A stretch of 64,000 nt of DNA, from assembly GCA_018715745.1 (NCBI GenBank), contig DVLA01000020.1:1-64000 (forward strand), in the 5' to 3' direction. Shown one piece after another: positions 59,419 to 64,000 of the stretch. The notes below the pieces were generated by a model. The model did not search any database, was not told the DNA's origin, and saw nothing but the letters and a program-made list of their open reading frames with translations. Position numbers and translations under genes: made by a program. This stretch comes from Candidatus Coprenecus stercoripullorum (GTDB taxonomy: Bacteria > Bacteroidota > Bacteroidia > Bacteroidales > UBA932). Each line of letters begins with the position of its first letter. Position 1 is the first letter of the stretch.

Positions 59419-60687
59419 ATGATCAGACACATATTCAAACAACTCTGGTTCTACAAAAAGAAAAGCGCATGGCTCCTTATCGAGTCGTTCATAATATTCA
59501 CATGCTCCTGGTTCATAATCAACTCCCTGTGGGAGAGATTCTACGTATCCAACCTCGAGGACAGGGGTTTCGACACGCGGGACTGCTGGGTGCTCACACT
59601 GCATAACGGGGGAGACGGCCAGGACATTATCGGCAAGGCAGAAACCGACATGATAAACGATTACCTGAAGAACCTGCCCGAAATACTGTATTCCGCTCCG
59701 GCAGACATGACTTACCCGGGACTTTACAGCAACAACAATTACATAATATACACCGACTCTACAAACCAGGTGCTGCAGCGGACAATAGACAGGCAGTCCG
59801 GAGCAGGCGACCTTGATGTCATAGGCATAAAGACAATCTTCCCCGCAGACGGGAAAATCTCCGATGCGCCGGGCACCGTGATTATTTCAGAAGATATCGC
59901 CAGAAAGTTCTTCCCGGGTGAAAACCCCGTAGGAAAGATAGTAAGAAGCAATTACGGCAACAGCAGTACATATATCGTATCCGGGGTCATAAACAGCATT
60001 ATAGAAGACTGTATGTCGGATACAAGCCCGGTGCCCGTAGTAATGTACAACCAAAGCAATCTGAACGAGGCAATAGACGACACCCCGATTATAATATTCC
60101 GCACAAGGCCCGGATGCGATTCGGAGAAGCTTAACGGAATGATAACCAAAGACCTCAACCGAATGCTTGAAAGCTGCGGATATATGGTGGAAGAGATAAC
60201 ATCGTACGAGGGGATAATCCAGGAAATGAGCAGAATGTTCGACAGGTCCCCCCTGCTTTACATAATTCTGGTTTTCCTTATCATAAATGCATTTCTTTCA
60301 ATAGCCTCCTACACATGGCTTTCGCTCGAAACAAGAAAACAGGAAACCGGACTCAGAAAAGCGGTGGGCGGGACTTCCGCCGCAATACGGCTCCAATATC
60401 TGACGGAAGCGATAATCCTCTGCATAACGGCGATAGTAATAGGAATTGCCATCATTCTGAATATTATCCTGATACTTGACATAGACATCGCTACCTCCAC
60501 CCAATACTGCGCGAGCATTCCGGAAACGATAAAAGAGCATCCGCTCCTATACGACAGCACGGCCAGGTTCATTGCAATCACATCCATAGCAGTCGTCATT
60601 TCCATCATCACCGCCGCAATATCGTCAGTAATCCCCACGGTAAAATCGCTCAAGGCATCCCCTACCGAAACACTGAAAGAAGAATAA
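59419..60687 (+). CDS. FtsX/MacB-type ABC permease, second copy
   Basis: A 422-residue permease of the same layout as its neighbour: an N-terminal helix (W-L-L-I-E-S-F-I-I-F-T-C-S-W-F-I-I), a periplasmic domain, and three helices with the coupling sequence L-E-T-R-K-Q-E-T-G-L-R-K-A-V-G-G. Two different permeases probably form a heterodimer with one ATPase. It lies five bases after the first copy and 21 before the ATPase gene. Confidence 0.87.
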   Translation: MIRHIFKQLWFYKKKSAWLLIESFIIFTCSWFIINSLWERFYVSNLEDRGFDTRDCWVLTLHNGGDGQDIIGKAETDMINDYLKNLPEILYSAPADMTYPGLYSNNNYIIYTDSTNQVLQRTIDRQSGAGDLDVIGIKTIFPADGKISDAPGTVIISEDIARKFFPGENPVGKIVRSNYGNSSTYIVSGVINSIIEDCMSDTSPVPVVMYNQSNLNEAIDDTPIIIFRTRPGCDSEKLNGMITKDLNRMLESCGYMVEEITSYEGIIQEMSRMFDRSPLLYIILVFLIINAFLSIASYTWLSLETRKQETGLRKAVGGTSAAIRLQYLTEAIILCITAIVIGIAIILNIILILDIDIATSTQYCASIPETIKEHPLLYDSTARFIAITSIAVVISIITAAISSVIPTVKSLKASPTETLKEE

Positions 60688-60708
60688 TCCGATAAAATAT
60701 CAAACATC

Positions 60709-61377
60709 ATGATAAAACTCACTCAAATATCAAAAATCTACCGCACTACGGAAATAGAGACAGTAGCGTTGGAAAACATCAACTTGGAAATACGCGGAGG
60801 CGAATTCGTCAGCATAATGGGCCCCTCGGGGTGCGGCAAGTCCACCCTGCTCAATATCGCGGGGATACTCGACGAGCCCACTTCCGGCAAGGTGGAACTT
60901 GACGGCAAAGACGTATCCTCCCTCGGCACAAAGGAGGCCGCAGCATTCCGCAACTGCAAGTTAGGCTTCGTATTCCAGAGTTTCCACCTTATACCCTCGC
61001 TCAACGTCATAGACAATGTGCAGATTCCGCTCATGTACCGCAAGGGTATCAGTCAAAGACAGAAAAAAGAGATGGCAACTGCAATGATAGAGAAAGTGGG
61101 GCTGATTCACCGCATGAAACATTTCCCGTCACAGCTTTCCGGGGGACAGTGCCAGAGGGTGGCGATAGCCAGGGCCCTGGTCGGAGACCCTAAAATCATC
61201 CTCGCCGACGAGCCTACAGGAAACCTCGACTCCAAAATGGGTTCGGAAATAATGTCCATGCTCCATCAAATCAACAAGAACGATGGTAAAACCATATTGA
61301 TGGTAACCCACAACGAGGCCCAGGCCAGGCAGACCGACCGCATAATAAGGATGATGGACGGAAGAATAATTGAATAA
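60709..61377 (+). CDS. ABC transporter ATP-binding protein, MacB/LolD type
   Basis: A 222-residue ATPase. Walker A is G-P-S-G-C-G-K-S-T, the signature L-S-G-G-Q-C-Q-R and Walker B I-I-L-A-D-E-P-T, with the H-loop M-V-T-H-N. It energises the two permeases of the exporter. The C residue inside the signature (Q-C-Q-R) is uncommon. It begins 21 bases after the second permease. Confidence 0.94.
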   Translation: MIKLTQISKIYRTTEIETVALENINLEIRGGEFVSIMGPSGCGKSTLLNIAGILDEPTSGKVELDGKDVSSLGTKEAAAFRNCKLGFVFQSFHLIPSLNVIDNVQIPLMYRKGISQRQKKEMATAMIEKVGLIHRMKHFPSQLSGGQCQRVAIARALVGDPKIILADEPTGNLDSKMGSEIMSMLHQINKNDGKTILMVTHNEAQARQTDRIIRMMDGRIIE

Positions 61378-61381
61378 CGCT

Positions 61382-62881
61382 ATGCCTGTCATACGCATCA
61401 TATTGCTGGCATGCTGCATGCTGCCCCTTGCGGTACCGGCGGCAGCCTCCGATGCCGGGAGAAATGTCATTAACCTGTCGCTGGAAAAGGCCATCGACCT
61501 GGCATGCATGCAGTCGGTAGATGCCGCCATAGCCGGGAACCAGCTCAAAAGCTCATATTGGGAATTCCGAACCTACAGGGCTGAACGGCTTCCCGAGCTC
61601 GTCCTGAGCGGCAACCTTCCGGATTACAGCAACAACTTTACGCCCTACCAGCATGATGACGGCAGCTATTCCTATGTAAGGAACAATCTGATAGGCATAT
61701 CCGGCGCCCTCTCCATAACCCAGAATATCCCGTTCACCGGCGGTACGCTGTCCCTGAGCACATCATTGGACCTGACACGCCAGCTCGGACATGGGGCAAT
61801 GAACGAATTTCTGGCCATCCCGGTATCGCTTACCCTGAACCAGCCGCTGTTCGGAGTAAACACATTCAAGTGGGACAAGAAGATAGAGCCGGTCAAATAC
61901 GAGGAAGCCAAAGCCCAGTACCTCCAGGATGTCGAAGAAATAAAGAAAAATGCCATAACATATTTCTTCAACTATCTATTGTCGGCGGAAAACCTGGGAA
62001 TCGCCGAACAGAACATGGAGAATGCGGACAGGCTGTACGTGATAGCCCTCGAAAAGAGACGGATGGGCCAGATCTCCGAGACAGAACTGATGCAGCTAAA
62101 GCTGTCCGCACTACAGGCAAAGGCCGATGTTACTGCATGCCAAAGTGATGTAAAATCCAAAATGTTTCAGCTCAGGGCCTTTCTCGGCCTTTCCGAAAAC
62201 GACTCGATTGCAGCAGAGTTACCGGATAAAATATCCGTCGGCCGGCTTGAATATGCGGATGTCCTCGACAAGGCCATTGCAAACAACCCTTTCACCCAGA
62301 ATATACTCAGACGCCAGCTCGAAGCCGACTATGAAGTTGCGGCCGCAAAAGGGGAACGATACCGGATAGACCTCACCGCCACTGTAGGTTATTCAGGTAC
62401 AAACAGGACTTTGTCCGGCTCTTACGGAAACCTCGGCAATGAACAGATAGTCTCCGTAGGGCTGTCCGTCCCTATCCTCGACTGGGGGAAAAGGAAGGGC
62501 GAGGTAAAGGTAGCCGAAAGCAACCGGGACGTGGTCGAATCCCAGATCCGTCAGGACAGGCTTAATTTCAATCAGGACGTATTCCTCATAGTGGAACAGT
62601 TCAACAACCAGGCCGGGCAGCTGTCAATAGCCGAAGAAGCCGACAAAATCGCGTCTGAACGCTACAAGTCATCGGTTGAAGCCTTTCTGCTGGGGAAAAT
62701 GGATGTCCTGGAGCTGAATGACGCAAGGGACGCAAAGGACGAGGCCAGGCGCAAGTACATATCGGAAATGTACTATTACTGGTACTACTTCTATGACATA
62801 CGTGCCCTTACCTTATGGGACTATATGGCCGACAGGAATATAAGGGGGGCCGACGAAGCAATTTTTGATATATCTTTGTAA
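61382..62881 (+). CDS. TolC-family outer-membrane channel of the exporter
   Basis: A 499-residue outer-membrane efflux protein with signal peptide (L-A-V-P-A-A-A-S-D) and two repeats of the TolC coiled-coil and barrel pattern. Visible pieces are L-S-L-E-K-A-I-D-L-A in the first helix and S-V-G-L-S-V-P-I-L-D-W-G-K-R-K-G-E in the second repeat, a hallmark of OEPs. It opens the export path through the outer membrane. The track's TTG start at 61370 overlaps the ATPase stop; ATG 61382 gives a normal signal peptide. Confidence 0.92.
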   Translation: MPVIRIILLACCMLPLAVPAAASDAGRNVINLSLEKAIDLACMQSVDAAIAGNQLKSSYWEFRTYRAERLPELVLSGNLPDYSNNFTPYQHDDGSYSYVRNNLIGISGALSITQNIPFTGGTLSLSTSLDLTRQLGHGAMNEFLAIPVSLTLNQPLFGVNTFKWDKKIEPVKYEEAKAQYLQDVEEIKKNAITYFFNYLLSAENLGIAEQNMENADRLYVIALEKRRMGQISETELMQLKLSALQAKADVTACQSDVKSKMFQLRAFLGLSENDSIAAELPDKISVGRLEYADVLDKAIANNPFTQNILRRQLEADYEVAAAKGERYRIDLTATVGYSGTNRTLSGSYGNLGNEQIVSVGLSVPILDWGKRKGEVKVAESNRDVVESQIRQDRLNFNQDVFLIVEQFNNQAGQLSIAEEADKIASERYKSSVEAFLLGKMDVLELNDARDAKDEARRKYISEMYYYWYYFYDIRALTLWDYMADRNIRGADEAIFDISL

Positions 62882-62885
62882 TATT

Positions 62886-64000
62886 ATGATTCTTATCGTA
62901 GATGACGACGAAAGCGTAAGGGCGTCGCTCTCATTTCTGCTCAAGCGTTCAGGCTATGAGGCCATCGCCGTACCCACCCCGGAAGAGGCGGTCGCACAGG
63001 TCCGCGGCACAGAGCCGGAAGCCATATTGATGGACATGAACTATTCCCTGTCGATTACCGGGGAAGAAGGTCTCGAGTTGCTGAGAAAAATAAGGATACT
63101 GGCGCCCTCATCCCCGGTCATACTGATGACGGCATGGGGAAGCATCCCGCTGGCGGTAGAAGGCATGAGGATAGGTGCTTTCGACTTTATCACGAAGCCG
63201 TGGGACAATTTCAGCCTGCTTGAGAGAATCAGGACAGCCGTAGAACTGAACAGGAGCAGGGAACCGGATACGGAAACGGCCGCACACCGGGAAGGTTTCG
63301 ATAAAATAATAGGCAAAAGCAATATCCTTCGTGAAGTATTGGATGCAGTATCCATGGTGGCCCCGACAGGCGCCTCGGTTCTGATTACGGGAGAAAGCGG
63401 AACGGGAAAAGAGCTTATAGCGGAAGCAATCCACCTGAACAGCCCCAGGTCCGGGCACCCTTTTATAAAAGTCAATCTCGGAGGATTGAGTCCTACCCTT
63501 TTCGACAGCGAAATGTTCGGCCACAGAAAGGGGGCCTTTACCGATGCCTTTACCGACCGCAAAGGCAGGTTCGAACTTGCCGACAAGGGAACCATCTTCC
63601 TGGACGAGATAGGGGAGCTTGACCCGGTATGCCAGGTCAAGCTCCTGCGCGTGCTGCAGGACAGGACTTACGAGCCTCTCGGCGACAGCCGCCCGAGAAA
63701 GGCTGACGTTAGGGTAATATCGGCAACAAACAGGAATCTGGCCGGGATGGTCTCAGGCGGGACATTCCGGGAAGACCTGTACTATCGCATAAACCTGATT
63801 CCGATCCACCTTCCGGCATTGAGGGAAAGGCGCGGGGACATACCGCTGCTGGTACGGCATTTTGCCGATACCGTCAGACCGGGTGCGGAATTTTCGCCTG
63901 AAGCGATGGAATACCTCTGCCGTCTGCCGTGGCCCGGTAATATACGGGAACTGAAAAACCTCACCGAACGCGTCATAATCCTTAGCGGAAACAGGAGGAT
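62886..64000 (+). CDS. NtrC-family sigma54 response regulator (3' end outside the window)
   Basis: The frame stays open to the right edge, so the DNA-binding end is missing. The receiver domain has the acidic pocket D6-D-D, phospho-acceptor D50 in I-L-M-D-M-N, T82 and K104. The AAA+ domain follows with Walker A G-E-S-G-T-G-K-E, Walker B F-L-D-E-I-G-E-L and the arginine-finger region. The sigma54-contact loop reads G-A-F-T-D-A, not GAFTGA; this variant recurs in Bacteroidota regulators of this kind, from memory. Starting four bases after the TolC gene, it is the likely activator of this operon's own sigma54 promoter. A histidine kinase gene would be expected next. Confidence 0.93.
   Translation, partial: MILIVDDDESVRASLSFLLKRSGYEAIAVPTPEEAVAQVRGTEPEAILMDMNYSLSITGEEGLELLRKIRILAPSSPVILMTAWGSIPLAVEGMRIGAFDFITKPWDNFSLLERIRTAVELNRSREPDTETAAHREGFDKIIGKSNILREVLDAVSMVAPTGASVLITGESGTGKELIAEAIHLNSPRSGHPFIKVNLGGLSPTLFDSEMFGHRKGAFTDAFTDRKGRFELADKGTIFLDEIGELDPVCQVKLLRVLQDRTYEPLGDSRPRKADVRVISATNRNLAGMVSGGTFREDLYYRINLIPIHLPALRERRGDIPLLVRHFADTVRPGAEFSPEAMEYLCRLPWPGNIRELKNLTERVIILSGNRR

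Noticed and set aside
1-64000. CRISPR arrays, rRNA genes, insertion sequences, prophage
   Set aside because: No regularly spaced repeats, rRNA-like sequence, transposase or phage structural gene was seen on either strand.

Overview
The window reads as ordinary bacterial chromosome from a member of the Bacteroidota, most likely order Bacteroidales and probably an intestinal species; the genus cannot be fixed from the sequence. Evidence: the TAnnTTTG -7 promoter element (often TATCTTTG) recurs a few bases ahead of many start codons; there are Bacteroidota-specific families (an EF-G paralog with a degenerate GTPase, GLPGLI proteins, an Omp28-like lipoprotein, Big_2 and BACON-like lipoproteins, TPR-membrane-HTH regulators, a GH109 glycosidase); many cell-envelope proteins carry lipoboxes; and the tRNA has no encoded CCA. 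No rRNA, CRISPR array, phage, transposase or plasmid function was found, and no gene-free stretch exceeds about 300 bases.

Layout. 1-10.2 kb (+): a 5'-truncated SAM methyltransferase, then a tight run lgt - M16 peptidase - trxB - L-cysteine desulfidase - tricorn-type S41 protease, closed by a shared hairpin terminator. 10.3-18.9 kb (-): an Fe-S/F420-type oxidoreductase coupled to an Omp28-like lipoprotein, EF-G2, then a chain of overlapping genes (split transketolase, ECF sigma factor, membrane protein, Spy/CpxP-like periplasmic protein, LolD-like ATPase). 19-25.3 kb: lepA (+), an OmpA/TPR lipoprotein (-), and the operon sigma54 activator - lptE - TPR-like protein - secG. 25.4-27.8 kb: a PspC-PadR-PspC envelope-stress operon with two inverted repeats in its control region. 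27.9-31 kb: a lipoprotein with a broken 5' end, rsmA, and a GH109 glycosidase overlapping rsmA by four bases. 31-36.5 kb: mutS with a MacB-type permease abutting its stop codon, and a divergent glycosyltransferase. 36.5-42.4 kb: a YfhO-type membrane protein, an MFS transporter and two lipoproteins. 42.5-53.6 kb: a frameshifted TPR-HTH regulator, a DHA2 efflux pump, a divergent M49 peptidase with a DUF3089 hydrolase, a second TPR-HTH regulator cut by an in-frame TGA, and a GLPGLI + TonB-receptor-like pair. 53.7-56.7 kb (-): tRNA-Ala(GGC), a sodium symporter, folA and a glycosyltransferase.

The most coherent system lies at the right end (56.7-64 kb): a tripartite exporter (HlyD-type adaptor, two FtsX/MacB-type permeases, ATPase, TolC-like channel) followed by an NtrC-type response regulator that runs off the window. 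Ahead of the first gene there is a correctly spaced -24/-12 (sigma54) promoter, and 64 bp further upstream a 36-bp dyad with a perfect 18-bp palindrome at its core. Together these suggest a self-contained, sigma54-dependent, two-component-controlled efflux island whose regulator binds that dyad. This is inference from sequence architecture.

Other points worth a second look are the two adjacent TPR-HTH regulators that are both interrupted, the EF-G paralog lacking the catalytic switch residues, and a set of lipoproteins that appear to share an undescribed beta-rich domain.
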